DNA of 64,000 nt from Fibrobacteraceae bacterium (GCA_017625775.1 JAGAKE010000002.1:248001-312000), one strand, 5' to 3'. Positions 44,370 through 53,657 are shown, counted from the first letter of the stretch. Program-made: numbers and translations. Notes: generated from the letters alone by a model not told the origin.

Positions 44370-45473
44370 ATGAGTGAATGGATTCTTGCAAGTTTAAGCG
44401 CCCTCTATGTGTTGCTTTTCTTGTTTTTTACAATTGGACTATTAAAAACAAAACGCTTCAAAGGAAAAAAAGCAACTCCAAGCGTTTCTGTTGTAGTTCC
44501 TATGAGAAATGAAGAAGAATTTGCTCAGAGAACCTTAGAAGCTCTTGCTATGCAGGACTATAGTGGCGAATGGGAAGTTATTTGCGTTGATGACCGATCA
44601 ACTGATAGAACAAAAGAAATTTTAGAGAACTTTGCCAAAACTCATTCTAATTTTAGAGTTCTTTCTCTGCCGTTAGATTTACCTACCATAGAAAGCCCTA
44701 AAAAACGAGCTTTGGAAAGTGCTTTCAAAATAGCCAAAAATGAAGTGCTTTTAACTCTTGATGCTGATTGCTTGCCTAAAAAAAGTTGGATAACCTCTAT
44801 GGCCGGGCGTTTTGTAGATGGAATAGGCATTGTACAAGGTCCAAAACAAAACAACGGCAAGCGCACTTTGCCTCATTTGTACCAAAAGCTTGAAACACTG
44901 GGCTACACTGCGATGGAGGCTGCTGGGTTTAGTTTCGGACACCCATTGGTAGCAAGTGCAGCTAGTCTTGCTTACAAAAAAGAACTTTTTTTCAAAGTTG
45001 GGGGATTTGGAGATCTGATTCATCTTTCATCTGGTGATGACGATATGCTTATTCACAAAATGCTAAAAATTAAAGGCACTAAAGTTTGTTATAATCTGGA
45101 TAAAGACGCTGTGATTGAAACGGCTCCTGTACATACTTGGAAAGCTATTTTTAATCAAAGAGCACGTTGGAGTAGTAACGGCACTAATTATGAAAGTAAA
45201 TTCTACATATTCCTTTTAACATTAATTTATACATATTATGTATGGATGTTCATTAGCCCTTGGTGCGTTTTGTTTTTAGATTTTCCTTGGGAATGGTGTG
45301 TATTTACAATTCTTCCTAAAATCATCATTGACTTTATCTTTTTAAGTATAGCCTCATGGAAATTACAGACAAAAAAACGAATGATGGCTTTTTTGCCTGT
45401 AGAACTCATTCAAATTCCTATGATAGTATTTGCAGTTCCTGCAGGAATTACCGGTTTATTTAAATGGAAGTAG
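44370..45473 (+). CDS. membrane glycosyltransferase, family 2
   Basis: A processive-type GT2 of 367 residues. An N-terminal helix (WILASLSALYVLLFLFF) is followed by a GT-A domain: VVVPMRNEEEFAQRTL, CVDDRSTDRTKEIL, LTLDADCLPKKSW (DxD), GDDDMLIHKML and QRARW (Q-x-x-R-W motif), then two to three C-terminal helices. Such enzymes add sugars or make poly-N-acetylglucosamine-like chains at the inner membrane; the acceptor is not known. I start at ATG 44370; a longer in-frame reading overlaps lpxA and lacks a plausible start. It converges on the next gene with a 14-base overlap. Confidence 0.88.
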   Translation: MSEWILASLSALYVLLFLFFTIGLLKTKRFKGKKATPSVSVVVPMRNEEEFAQRTLEALAMQDYSGEWEVICVDDRSTDRTKEILENFAKTHSNFRVLSLPLDLPTIESPKKRALESAFKIAKNEVLLTLDADCLPKKSWITSMAGRFVDGIGIVQGPKQNNGKRTLPHLYQKLETLGYTAMEAAGFSFGHPLVASAASLAYKKELFFKVGGFGDLIHLSSGDDDMLIHKMLKIKGTKVCYNLDKDAVIETAPVHTWKAIFNQRARWSSNGTNYESKFYIFLLTLIYTYYVWMFISPWCVLFLDFPWEWCVFTILPKIIIDFIFLSIASWKLQTKKRMMAFLPVELIQIPMIVFAVPAGITGLFKWK

Positions 45474-46821
45474 AAATTCGTTTTTTAGCAAATGAAATTG
45501 CTTCTTCTGAACTAGAAATTAAACCATCTAATTGCAAATCAAAACTTTCTTGAATCAATATTCCCATTTCTTTTCCTGGCGTTACTCCTAGTTCTAACAA
45601 CATTTTTCCTGTTAAAAATGGCTTAGGAGCTTTCTCTAATAAATTCAAATTTTTAGCTTCTTGAAAGAATTTTACCTGATATTCAGAACTTTTGAGTAAT
45701 TCACTAGGCAAAGAATAAATAAGCATAACCAAAAGAGACAAACCGCCTAAACGAACCGCATAGCGACGCATTTGTGGAGCTGAAGGAACTGTTTTAAAAT
45801 CAAGTTCACAACAAACAGACAATATTTCCGGAACTTTTTTTAACAAATGAATTTCATTGGTCATCTTTCCTAAAAACTGAAGAACTTGATTTTTCATTGC
45901 TTGAATATTTTGAAAACTTTGCTGCTCTTTTTTTATTAAAACTTGGCCAAATAATAAAACCGAAAAAGCGAGTTCCATTTTTTCTTCTTCAGTTAAAGAA
46001 AGAGAGGCTGTTGCTTCCGTTGAACAGAAAATATTTTCTCGCACATCAAACATATTGTCAAGCATTTTGCCTAACAAATCAAAAGAGCCATTTAATGGAA
46101 GAATTTCAGGAAAAAATTTCTGCAATTCTATTTCTAAAAAAGCTTTCAATCCAAACGAAGGCTTACCTGGTTTCAACAACCATTTTTTAAATTCTTCAAA
46201 TAAACGTTCAATAGACAAATCTGATAGAGATAACGTTCTACATAAAGCTATTGTTTCTTCAGCTAAAATAAATTTAAATCGGCTAGCAAATTGAACGCCT
46301 CGCAGTATTCGTAATGAATCTTCTGAAAAAGCTGGGCCGACATGACGCAAAACTTGATTTTTTAAATCCTGCACGCCTCCATAAGGATCGCACAAAGCTA
46401 AATCAGGAAGTTCCATTCCCATTGCATTAATGGTAAAATCTCTTCTGTAAGCCGCTTCTTTAAAGCTCAACTTAGGATTCGTTTTTACTAAAAAACCACG
46501 ATGCCCATAACCAATCTTACTTTCTGTTCTTGGAAAAGAAAAATCTAATGATAACCCCTTCATTGATAAATGAAAAACACCAAAGGCTTTTCCAACAATA
46601 TCTGTACGTCCAAATGATTTTAAAATTTGCAAAAGCGTTTCTTGGTCTAGATCGTAAGCCTCAATATCAAAATCTCGACTTTCTGTATTCCCTAACAATG
46701 CATCGCGAACAAAGCCACCAACTAAAAATGCTCTTCCGCCAGCCTCTCGAATTCGTTCAGCTATTTCTAAAATTTTTTCCGGAATGTTTAAATCAGAAAT
46801 GGGTTCCATAAATTTTTCCAT
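45460..46821 (-). CDS. tRNA nucleotidyltransferase / poly(A) polymerase family protein
   Basis: A class II polymerase-beta-fold nucleotidyltransferase of 453 residues. It has the family motifs AFLVGGFVRDALLG, SRDFDIEAYDLD with the DxD metal pair, RRDFTINAMGMEL and LRILRGVQFASRF, followed by a helical C-terminal half that is not the HD domain of E. coli CCA. It should add CCA to tRNA 3' ends or, less likely, a poly(A) tail; the sequence does not settle which. An alternative start is ATG 46809. It is followed by the PorZ-like gene only five bases away in the upstream direction, so the two may share a transcript. Confidence 0.88.
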   Translation of the reverse strand: MEKFMEPISDLNIPEKILEIAERIREAGGRAFLVGGFVRDALLGNTESRDFDIEAYDLDQETLLQILKSFGRTDIVGKAFGVFHLSMKGLSLDFSFPRTESKIGYGHRGFLVKTNPKLSFKEAAYRRDFTINAMGMELPDLALCDPYGGVQDLKNQVLRHVGPAFSEDSLRILRGVQFASRFKFILAEETIALCRTLSLSDLSIERLFEEFKKWLLKPGKPSFGLKAFLEIELQKFFPEILPLNGSFDLLGKMLDNMFDVRENIFCSTEATASLSLTEEEKMELAFSVLLFGQVLIKKEQQSFQNIQAMKNQVLQFLGKMTNEIHLLKKVPEILSVCCELDFKTVPSAPQMRRYAVRLGGLSLLVMLIYSLPSELLKSSEYQVKFFQEAKNLNLLEKAPKPFLTGKMLLELGVTPGKEMGILIQESFDLQLDGLISSSEEAISFAKKRISTSI

Positions 46822-46826
46822 GTCAC

Positions 46827-49061
46827 TTAATAAACAATTAGCAGCCGACCTTTCTTTACCTTGCTTCCTTTCTTTACAAGATAATGATATAATCCTGGAG
46901 CGACCATTCTTCCGGAATTATCCTTTGCATCCCATTCTGCACGACCACCTTCCAAATCTTTTCCATTAAAAAACTGAACTAACTTGCCGCCTGCATTATA
47001 AATACTTATCGTAGCATTTTCCGATACATAATCAAATATGATTTTTTTATGTTTTGATGGTTTAAACGGATTTGGATAAACGGTAACTTCATTAGAGGCG
47101 GAATCTGTCATAAACTTAACTGCAGAACGCAAATCATTTCGTTCTAACCTAGTGATTCCAAGATCCTGAGCAAACCATATACTTCCTGTGAGTGAATCCA
47201 AAGCGATATCATACACGTTTTCACTTAATAATCCGTCTCTAGTTTTTAACCTTGTTGCAAAAAGTGTATCTACTGAATTTTTATTTTTCTGCAACCTAAA
47301 AACACCCTGACCATTTGAAGCAACCCATGGATTTCCTTGAGGGTCAATCGCAATCGCAGAAAATGCAGAGGCTGCAAATTGAGAAATACGATGAGGAACT
47401 CGTAAAGAATCATTTGAATCCATAAAGCCTATATTTGAATATGTTACACCCCATAAGCGTCCTTCTCCATCAAAAGCCATATCCAACACAAAACCATTTT
47501 CTGGAGTTGCAATAGTTTTGTGTTCTATAACACGTAAAGAAAAACCACTCCGAGAAGGTTCTTCAAGCAAAAATTTATCAATGTTGCCCGTTCCATTCAA
47601 AGCTGCTGTTTTACCAGAAGAAACGTAAATTTCCCAATTAGAACTTCCTTCAGACTTTCTAGCAACCATCGCTCCAGCAAATGATGAAGAGCCTACCGCT
47701 GGTGCACAAAAAACATCACCATATAAATTGATAAAAGCTAATCCATACGCCTCCTTGCCCCAATAAGAAATTAAAAAGCCTGAAGAATCCGGAGCCGGTA
47801 TTGCTGAAGCAGAAACAAAGTAATTCTCAAGAAAATTTTCAACGCAGGAACCTGACGTTGCCGTTACAGAACTTCGAAGATTAGAAGATTTATAATTTTC
47901 ATAAATAAAGCCACCTAACCCCCAGAGTCCATAGTATAATTGCCCTTGCGGCAAAACAGATAAAGTTTTCATTAAATGATTTGGACCATCAAAAGCATTA
48001 GACCACCCTATTTCATTGCTTGGCATCGGTTCTGAAAAAAAGTTCCCTTTAGCATCAATGTATGATAACATAGAGTTATTACCAGAGGCAATAATTCCGC
48101 CGTTAGGAAGTGCAGTCAATTCATAAACAGGCCCTAGTTGATAAGCTTGCCATAAAGAAAAATCTTTTACTTTGTATGCTGAACCAAATGCAATATAATT
48201 TGAACCAACAAAAAAGAAATCATCTTCAAAAGGAAGAACCCATTGAACCCGGCTCGAATCATTTTTATAAAGATCAGAAAGTTTTAATTTATTACCATCA
48301 AGTATAATTGTTGATGTATCTTCTGAAGCGGCTATTTCAAGTTTATCAGACCAAACAAATGTTCCTCTTTGCTCACGAGTTTTAATATTTCCTTTAGAAT
48401 CTATAGCAATGGAACCCACCAAATTCTTTGTTTCTATTTTTTCCCAAGTGACCGGGTCTGCTAGGTGCCTGTCTGCTTTCAAATTTTCCCAATTCATTTT
48501 ACGAACATAAACCACTTTCCCAGACGCGACTAATAGAGAATCGCCGTGAATAGCAAGGGCCGCCGGGGATTGAACATCTAAACGAGAATCGCCTATTTTA
48601 GAAAGACTTATTAAAAATTCTTCATTTTCAAGATCAAAAAAAGCAACCTTATTTTCTAAGCCAACAACCATTATTTTCCCTTCAATTACGGACAATGATG
48701 GCAAAGCTTGTATTCCTTGTTCTAGAAAAGAACGATTGATTACTTGAAATGAATTTCCACCTTTGGGCAATCTAGCAATAGCACCTTGACGAGAAACTAC
48801 ATACAAGGCTTGAGCTGACGCACAAACGCTAACAAAAGAAGAAAATTCTAAACCATCTTCAGCGGTGTAAAGAGAAGATTCTCCACTAGAAGAAACCGTT
48901 CTAATTCCGCTAGATGTCGCAAGATATAGTTTTCCATCAAAAATGGTCGCATCTTGAATGGGAAACGGAACGGCAAACCCTTCTAGTCGGGAAGTTGCAG
49001 AAAATGCAACTCCAGTTATTACCAATAGAACTAATACAACAAAACGAAACTTTAAAATCAC
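46827..49061 (-). CDS. PorZ-like beta-propeller protein with C-terminal FlgD-like/sorting domain
   Basis: A 744-residue exported protein (signal VVLVLLVITGVAFSA). The main part is beta-propeller blades of the two-component-regulator type, best seen near the end (IDPQGNPWVASNGQGVFRL and SENVYDIALDSLTGSIWFAQ). The C-terminal 90 residues (VTVYPNPFKPSKHKKIIFDY, ISIYNAGGKLVQFF, VAPGLYHYLVKKGSKVK) form a FlgD-like Ig or type A sorting domain. The order propeller, propeller, beta-sandwich and the size match PorZ, a surface component of the T9SS attachment complex in Porphyromonas. The link is by architecture and by the need for a T9SS for three proteins in this window; it remains a candidate. Confidence 0.68.
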   Translation of the reverse strand: MILKFRFVVLVLLVITGVAFSATSRLEGFAVPFPIQDATIFDGKLYLATSSGIRTVSSSGESSLYTAEDGLEFSSFVSVCASAQALYVVSRQGAIARLPKGGNSFQVINRSFLEQGIQALPSLSVIEGKIMVVGLENKVAFFDLENEEFLISLSKIGDSRLDVQSPAALAIHGDSLLVASGKVVYVRKMNWENLKADRHLADPVTWEKIETKNLVGSIAIDSKGNIKTREQRGTFVWSDKLEIAASEDTSTIILDGNKLKLSDLYKNDSSRVQWVLPFEDDFFFVGSNYIAFGSAYKVKDFSLWQAYQLGPVYELTALPNGGIIASGNNSMLSYIDAKGNFFSEPMPSNEIGWSNAFDGPNHLMKTLSVLPQGQLYYGLWGLGGFIYENYKSSNLRSSVTATSGSCVENFLENYFVSASAIPAPDSSGFLISYWGKEAYGLAFINLYGDVFCAPAVGSSSFAGAMVARKSEGSSNWEIYVSSGKTAALNGTGNIDKFLLEEPSRSGFSLRVIEHKTIATPENGFVLDMAFDGEGRLWGVTYSNIGFMDSNDSLRVPHRISQFAASAFSAIAIDPQGNPWVASNGQGVFRLQKNKNSVDTLFATRLKTRDGLLSENVYDIALDSLTGSIWFAQDLGITRLERNDLRSAVKFMTDSASNEVTVYPNPFKPSKHKKIIFDYVSENATISIYNAGGKLVQFFNGKDLEGGRAEWDAKDNSGRMVAPGLYHYLVKKGSKVKKGRLLIVY

Positions 49062-49092
49062 CCTTAAAAAATACGAAATCTTAAAAGAAAAA

Positions 49093-49605
49093 TTATTCTT
49101 TTGCTAAAGAAGTAGGCTCTCTTAGCAATTGAGTTTTCAATTTTTTTAATCTGCGACGAATAGCCATTGATGATAAACCTAAGATTTTTGACAATTCCGG
49201 AATAGAAAAACCTGCTTGAATAAATTCTAAAATCATTTTTTCCAAAGGGGTACAAGTGATAAAAGAAAGTTCCATTTCCATACATTCTTGAAATTCATCA
49301 CTCGTTTTTTGACACCACAGTTGCTCATTTTCTTTTACCAACTCTTCTCGACGACGATTTTTGCGCCAAATATTTGAAAATTCGTTATTTATTACCGATT
49401 TAAACCAGTAATATGGAGCGGGATGCTCCGCTACTTGACGAGCATGTTGTGAAAATTTTAAAAATACCTCTTGATAAAAATCTCTTGCTTTCTCTTCATC
49501 CTTATTACATTTTAGTAAACAAAGTTTATAAATTGTGTCTGAATAACGGAACCAAACATCATAGGCGGTATTCGATGCTTTAGCAAGGAAATGGCCTGAT
49601 TTCAT
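49093..49605 (-). CDS. ECF-type RNA polymerase sigma factor
   Basis: A 170-residue alternative sigma factor with region 2 (DTIYKLCLLKCNKDEEKARDF in part, then YYWFKSVINNEFSNIWRKNRR) and region 4 (CTPLEKMILEFIQAGFSIPELSKILGLSSMAIRRRLKKLK), and nothing between. No anti-sigma gene is next to it; upstream is the divergent dsbD and downstream, 31 bases away on the same strand, the PorZ-like gene. In Porphyromonas an ECF factor (SigP) controls T9SS genes, so a similar link is possible here but not shown by sequence. Confidence 0.88.
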   Translation of the reverse strand: MKSGHFLAKASNTAYDVWFRYSDTIYKLCLLKCNKDEEKARDFYQEVFLKFSQHARQVAEHPAPYYWFKSVINNEFSNIWRKNRRREELVKENEQLWCQKTSDEFQECMEMELSFITCTPLEKMILEFIQAGFSIPELSKILGLSSMAIRRRLKKLKTQLLREPTSLAKE

Positions 49606-49657
49606 GTTGACCTCTTTGGAGTTAAAATTGCAGATATATATAAAACAACCGAAATGT

Positions 49658-51607
49658 ATGAAAAATAACGCAAAAAAAACTCTTTCTTGTATTTTTGCAA
49701 CCCATGGGTTTCAAAACGTCTTCATTTTTTACATTTTTTTCATTCTTTTAGCTGAATTTGTTCCTGCTCAGGTATTTGAACTTAACAATATGCCTCCTCC
49801 GCAAATTCGCCTAACTTATGACAAAACACCATTAAATCAGTCAGGCTTTGCCGTAGCGGAAATAACAATTCCTGAAACTTGGCATGTCAACTCACATATT
49901 TTGGTCGATGATTTTTTAAAACCTTCGCAATTAAAAATATATGCTGAGGGAATTTCTTTTGATTCTCAAGAGTGGCCAAACCCTAAAAAAGACTATAATG
50001 AAATTTTAGAAATGGAAAATCTAATTTTTGAGGGAACATTCTATATCAAAATTCCAGTCAAGCATACTGAAAATTTATATGACTCCACCAATTCTAAAGT
50101 TTCTTTTCACTATCAAGCGTGCAGTAAATCTATTTGCCTAGCTCCAGATTCAGTTACTACCTCTACACTGTCCATTTTTGAGCATCCATTTAAACAGAAA
50201 AGTAAAAATAAAACTTCAGAAAAAAAAACTAATCCTGCGGGAAAAACTGCAACAAAAAAAGCTTTAGAAGAAACGCTAGACACTTCTTCAAAAGAAAAGT
50301 TTGATTTAATAATTCCCGAAAAAATCACAGCAGAAACAACCATTTCTCAAACAAATGAATCTAATGAAAAAGAAAAAACGCCTCTCTTGCTCCTTCTACT
50401 TTTCGCTTTTGTTGGCGGACTACTGTTGAATTTTATGCCCTGCGTTTTGCCTGTTCTTTCTTTAAAATTATTTTCACTTGTCAAACAATCTCAAGAATCA
50501 AGAAAAAGATTAACTCTTCTTTCTTTAACAACGTGTCTTGGAATTTTAGTTTCATTTTGGGTTTTAGCCGCTATTGTTCTAATTGCTCGAATGGGCGGAA
50601 ACAATCCCGGTTGGGGAATGCAGTTTCAGAGTCCATACTTTGTTGGAGCAATGGTTGCCCTATTAACTTTATTTGCGATGAGTTTTTTTGGCCTATTTGA
50701 AATTTGGCTCCCTAGTCAAACTTTGACTAAAATGGATGGGGCTACCAAACGAGAAGGTTTATCTGGAGCTTTCTTTACAGGCGCTCTTTTAGTTTTACTT
50801 AGCACTCCTTGTTCTGCACCATTTCTTGGAAGTGCTATGGGATTTGCCTTTAACGCTCCAAATTCCATTCTCTTACTTTTCTTTTCTGCGGCTGGTTTAG
50901 GCTTATCAATTCCTTACTTGTTCGTTGGATTTTTCCCAGCCTTACTTCGCATTTTCCCTAAACCTGGAAAATGGATGAATACCTTACAAAAAATAATGGG
51001 ACTACTTCTTTTGGCTAGCGTGATTTGGTTGATTTGGGTAGGTTTCTCTGGTTTTGGTTTTTCAGGATTAATTCTCTTTTCCACCATTGCAGTAATAAAC
51101 ATTCTACTCGCCTTTGGAATAGGAAAATTTGCGCCGCCTTACCGCCCATTCATAAGAGAAATTTTCGCTTTGAGTTTTACCATTTTAATAAACATCGGAA
51201 TCGCCCTACTAGGCACTACTTATCTACAACAAAAAGAGATTTTGCCTGAAGATGGATGGCAAACTTATTCAAAAGAGACTCTCAAAGATGCTAGAATAAA
51301 TGGTCATATTGTTTTTCTTGATGTCACCGCCGATTGGTGCATTACTTGCAAAGCAAACGAAGTAGCAGTACTTGAAACAGAAGAAATGAACCAAATTTTT
51401 GAACAACATAACATCAAAAAAATAAAAGCGGATTGGACTCATGCAGACGAAGAAATCACTAACCTTCTCCGTTCTCTCGGTCGCTCTGGAGTGCCTGCTT
51501 ACGCTATTTACCCAACCGACACAACCATTCCACCTATTGTGTTACCAGAAATTTTATCGACCAAAGAAATTTTAAATACAATAAAAACAGCACAAAAAAC
51601 AAAATAA
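49658..51607 (+). CDS. dsbD: thiol:disulfide interchange protein DsbD
   Basis: Carries electrons from cytoplasmic thioredoxin to the periplasm. The 649 residues hold the N-terminal DsbD-alpha domain with CSKSIC near residue 155-160, a Lys/Thr-rich linker, the eight-helix membrane core with the two key cysteines in LNFMPCVLPVLSL and LLSTPCSAPFLGS, and a C-terminal thioredoxin domain with WCITC at about residues 561-565. All six redox cysteines are therefore in place. I start at ATG 49658; an earlier ATG at 49604 overlaps the divergent sigma gene and adds residues that do not look like a signal. It suits the many Cys-containing exported proteins here. Confidence 0.94.
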   Translation: MKNNAKKTLSCIFATHGFQNVFIFYIFFILLAEFVPAQVFELNNMPPPQIRLTYDKTPLNQSGFAVAEITIPETWHVNSHILVDDFLKPSQLKIYAEGISFDSQEWPNPKKDYNEILEMENLIFEGTFYIKIPVKHTENLYDSTNSKVSFHYQACSKSICLAPDSVTTSTLSIFEHPFKQKSKNKTSEKKTNPAGKTATKKALEETLDTSSKEKFDLIIPEKITAETTISQTNESNEKEKTPLLLLLLFAFVGGLLLNFMPCVLPVLSLKLFSLVKQSQESRKRLTLLSLTTCLGILVSFWVLAAIVLIARMGGNNPGWGMQFQSPYFVGAMVALLTLFAMSFFGLFEIWLPSQTLTKMDGATKREGLSGAFFTGALLVLLSTPCSAPFLGSAMGFAFNAPNSILLLFFSAAGLGLSIPYLFVGFFPALLRIFPKPGKWMNTLQKIMGLLLLASVIWLIWVGFSGFGFSGLILFSTIAVINILLAFGIGKFAPPYRPFIREIFALSFTILINIGIALLGTTYLQQKEILPEDGWQTYSKETLKDARINGHIVFLDVTADWCITCKANEVAVLETEEMNQIFEQHNIKKIKADWTHADEEITNLLRSLGRSGVPAYAIYPTDTTIPPIVLPEILSTKEILNTIKTAQKTK

Positions 51608-51648
51608 ACAGTTCCATTTCTTAATTCTTAAAGTATTTTAAGTAAACT

Positions 51649-52881
51649 ATGAAAGTTGCATTATTAACAAATGAATTTCCACCTGATATTTATGGTGGTG
51701 CAGGCATACATATTCAATACCTTTCCAAGGAATTGCGTAAATTCTGTTCAGTAGAAGCTCGTGCTTTTGGCAATCAAAACGATACAGAAGAAAACCTGCA
51801 CGCCCTTGGTTTTTCAAAGAAATTAGATCTCTCTCCTGCAGATTCTAGATTTTCTAAAATTTTAAAACCATTAGACATTAACTTACAATGGGCAGCCTCT
51901 TTAAATGACATTGATATTCTTCATTGTCATACTTGGTATAGCCATTTCGGCGGCGTTCTTGCAAGTAAACTCTTGCAAAAACCTCTTATTTTAACTACTC
52001 ACTCATTAGAGCCTCACAGACCATGGAAAGCAGAACAATTAGGCGCCGGTGGCTACGCTATGAGTACGTGGATAGAACGCACTGCTTATGAGAGTGCTGA
52101 TGGAGTTATTGCTGTAAGTCAAGGAATGAAACGTGATGTTATGAAACTTTATGGAGTTCCAGAAGACCGCGTTCATGTTATTTACAATGGTATTGATCCA
52201 GAATTCTATTCACCAACATTTGATAATTCAATCCTTGAAAAATATGGCATTTCTCCAAACAAACCTTTTGTGTTGTTTGTTGGACGAATCACAAGACAAA
52301 AAGGAATATCGCAACTCATTCGAGCTATTCCATACCTAACTCCAAATACGCAAATTGTTCTTTGTGCAGGCGCCCCAGACACTCAAGAACTTGCTGATGA
52401 ATGCAAAAATTTAATTGAAGAAGAAAAAAAGAATCGCGATGGAATTATCTGGATTGAAGAAATGATGCCCCATTCAGAGCTTCGTGTTCTCTATAGCCAC
52501 GCCACTGTTTTTGCAACGCCATCTCTTTATGAACCATTTGGCATTATTAATTTAGAAGCGATGAGTTGCGGTACTCCCGTTGTAGGAAGTGCTGTTGGAG
52601 GAATTCCAGAAATCATTGTTGATGGAGAAACTGGGTTCTTAGTTCCTCTTGAACCAAAATCAGAAACTGATTTTGACCCTATAAACCCAACAAAATTCCA
52701 AAAAGACTTTGCAGATAAATTAAATGTTTTTTTAACAAATCCTGAACTTGCTAAAAAAATGGGCGAAGCCAGCAGAAAACGTGCTATGGATGTTTTCAGT
52801 TGGAAAGCTATTGCTCAAGAAACATATCTCTTTTATCAAAAGGTCATAGAACGTTATTCTAAAGAAGGCGCTAGAAAATAG
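51649..52881 (+). CDS. glgM: glycogen synthase of the actinobacterial GlgA/GlgM type (GT4)
   Basis: A retaining GT-B glycosyltransferase of 410 residues. It shows the N-terminal NEFPPDIYGGAGIHIQYL glycine loop, HCHTWYSHFGG, LTTHSLEPHRPWK, VIYNGIDPEFY and the C-terminal nucleotide-sugar block SLYEPFGIINLEAMSCGTPV with the E-x7-E pair. This pattern fits the family named glycogen synthase of the Corynebacterium type, members of which make maltose-1-phosphate (GlgM) or elongate glycogen. Fibrobacter is known to store glycogen, which fits. The actual product is not fixed by sequence. The gene is 41 bases after dsbD and has a strong terminator. Confidence 0.9.
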   Translation: MKVALLTNEFPPDIYGGAGIHIQYLSKELRKFCSVEARAFGNQNDTEENLHALGFSKKLDLSPADSRFSKILKPLDINLQWAASLNDIDILHCHTWYSHFGGVLASKLLQKPLILTTHSLEPHRPWKAEQLGAGGYAMSTWIERTAYESADGVIAVSQGMKRDVMKLYGVPEDRVHVIYNGIDPEFYSPTFDNSILEKYGISPNKPFVLFVGRITRQKGISQLIRAIPYLTPNTQIVLCAGAPDTQELADECKNLIEEEKKNRDGIIWIEEMMPHSELRVLYSHATVFATPSLYEPFGIINLEAMSCGTPVVGSAVGGIPEIIVDGETGFLVPLEPKSETDFDPINPTKFQKDFADKLNVFLTNPELAKKMGEASRKRAMDVFSWKAIAQETYLFYQKVIERYSKEGARK

Positions 52882-52898
52882 CTTCTAAAGACAAAATG

Positions 52899-52936
52899 AA
52901 AAATATTCGAAGGTTTGCCACCTTCGAATATTTTTT
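52899..52936 (+). terminator. glgM terminator
   Basis: A perfect 16-bp stem around TTGCC with an A run and a T run, so it may also act in the other direction. Confidence 0.92.
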
Positions 52937-52955
52937 ATAAAGTTCAAAACTAAAT

Positions 52956-53090
52956 AAGCGAGAGTCGCGGCAGATGCAAACTTGTTTGCAATCTGACATG
53001 ACCGAGCGTAATAAGTTTCTCCAAAACTTAAGCAAGCGAGAGCAGCGACAACCGCACTTGTGCGAGTTGGCATTGCCGAGTGCAGAGAGA
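52956..53090. repeat. pair of diverged structured repeats in the glgM-HU gap
   Basis: Two imperfect copies of a unit of about 57 bases (52956-53013 and 53034-53090). Both start AAGCGAGAG and carry CCGAG near the end. The centre of each folds into the same hairpin, with the four bases CTTG at the tip and one unpaired A at the same place, though most paired bases differ. No gene is supported in this stretch. Confidence 0.7.
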
Positions 53091-53092
53091 TT

Positions 53093-53128
53093 CTTAAAAT
53101 CCACCTGCTATAGCAGGTGGATTTTAAG
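53093..53128. terminator. perfect 36-base palindrome
   Basis: Two 18-base arms without spacer (CTTAAAATCCACCTGCTA and its complement). It probably forms a hairpin in RNA and backs up termination from either side. Confidence 0.7.
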
Positions 53129-53133
53129 TTTAT

Positions 53134-53164
53134 AAAAAAACTCTCCTAATAGGAGAGTTTTTTT
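53134..53164 (-). terminator. terminator of the HU gene
   Basis: A perfect 14-bp stem (seven A, then CTCTCCT) around AAT, ending in T on both strands; 13 bases beyond the HU stop. Confidence 0.92.
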
Positions 53165-53176
53165 CGCTAGAGAAAA

Positions 53177-53536
53177 TTATTTTTTCTTCTTTGCTGGAGC
53201 CTTCTTAGCAGCAGGGGCCTTAGGAGCAGCTTTTTTCTTTGCAGCAGCCTTTTGAGCCTTAGCAACAGCTTCCTTCAAAGAAGCGCCTGCCTTAAAGTTT
53301 ACAGACCAAGATTCTTTAATCTTGATTTTTGCACCTGTCAAAGGATTGCGACCATCACGACCAGGACGATATTTGGCCTTGAAAGAACCAAAACCAATCA
53401 ACTGAACTCCGTCACCCTTCAAACCTTCTGTAAGTGCGTCCAAGACAGCATTTACAGCACGTTCTGCAGCAGCTTTGGTTTCAATGCCAGCTTCCTTATT
53501 TGCAAGCACGGCAGCAATCAATTCTTGTTTGTTCAT
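53177..53536 (-). CDS. HU-family DNA-binding protein with Lys/Ala-rich tail
   Basis: A nucleoid protein of 119 residues. Residues 1-90 are a normal HU/IHF subunit: MNKQELIAAVL, GFGSFKAKYRPGRDGRNP (the DNA-binding arm, which normally carries R-x-G-R-N-P) and VNFKAGASLKEAV. Residues 91-119 are a tail of Lys, Ala and Pro (KAAAKKKAAPKAPAAKKAPAK and so on), like the tails of histone-H1-type bacterial proteins. Such tails bind DNA non-specifically and may compact the nucleoid. A TATAAT box (53573-53578 on the minus strand) lies about 35 bases before the start, and AAGGAG precedes the ATG. Confidence 0.93.
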   Translation of the reverse strand: MNKQELIAAVLANKEAGIETKAAAERAVNAVLDALTEGLKGDGVQLIGFGSFKAKYRPGRDGRNPLTGAKIKIKESWSVNFKAGASLKEAVAKAQKAAAKKKAAPKAPAAKKAPAKKKK

Positions 53537-53572
53537 CGAAGAAACTCCTTGAGATTAAGATGATGATTACCT

Positions 53573-53578
53573 ATTATA
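53573..53578 (-). promoter_or_regulatory. -10 box of the HU gene
   Basis: TATAAT on the minus strand, 37 bases before the ATG. No good -35 box is visible at the usual distance; an A tract takes its place. Confidence 0.55.
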
Positions 53579-53657
53579 CCTTTTTTTTTCGATTTCGGCT
53601 TTATTTTTAAAGTTTTTTTTGAAAAAAATTTCATTTCACAACCAGAAAACCTCTATT

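Noticed and set aside
46827-49061. Two-component sensor protein
   Set aside because: The propeller blades are of that type, but there is no histidine kinase, membrane helix or receiver domain.
52871-53104. Minus-strand frames across the paired hairpin repeats
   Set aside because: Frames follow the repeat and terminator sequence; no ribosome-binding site and two overlapping frames are equally open.
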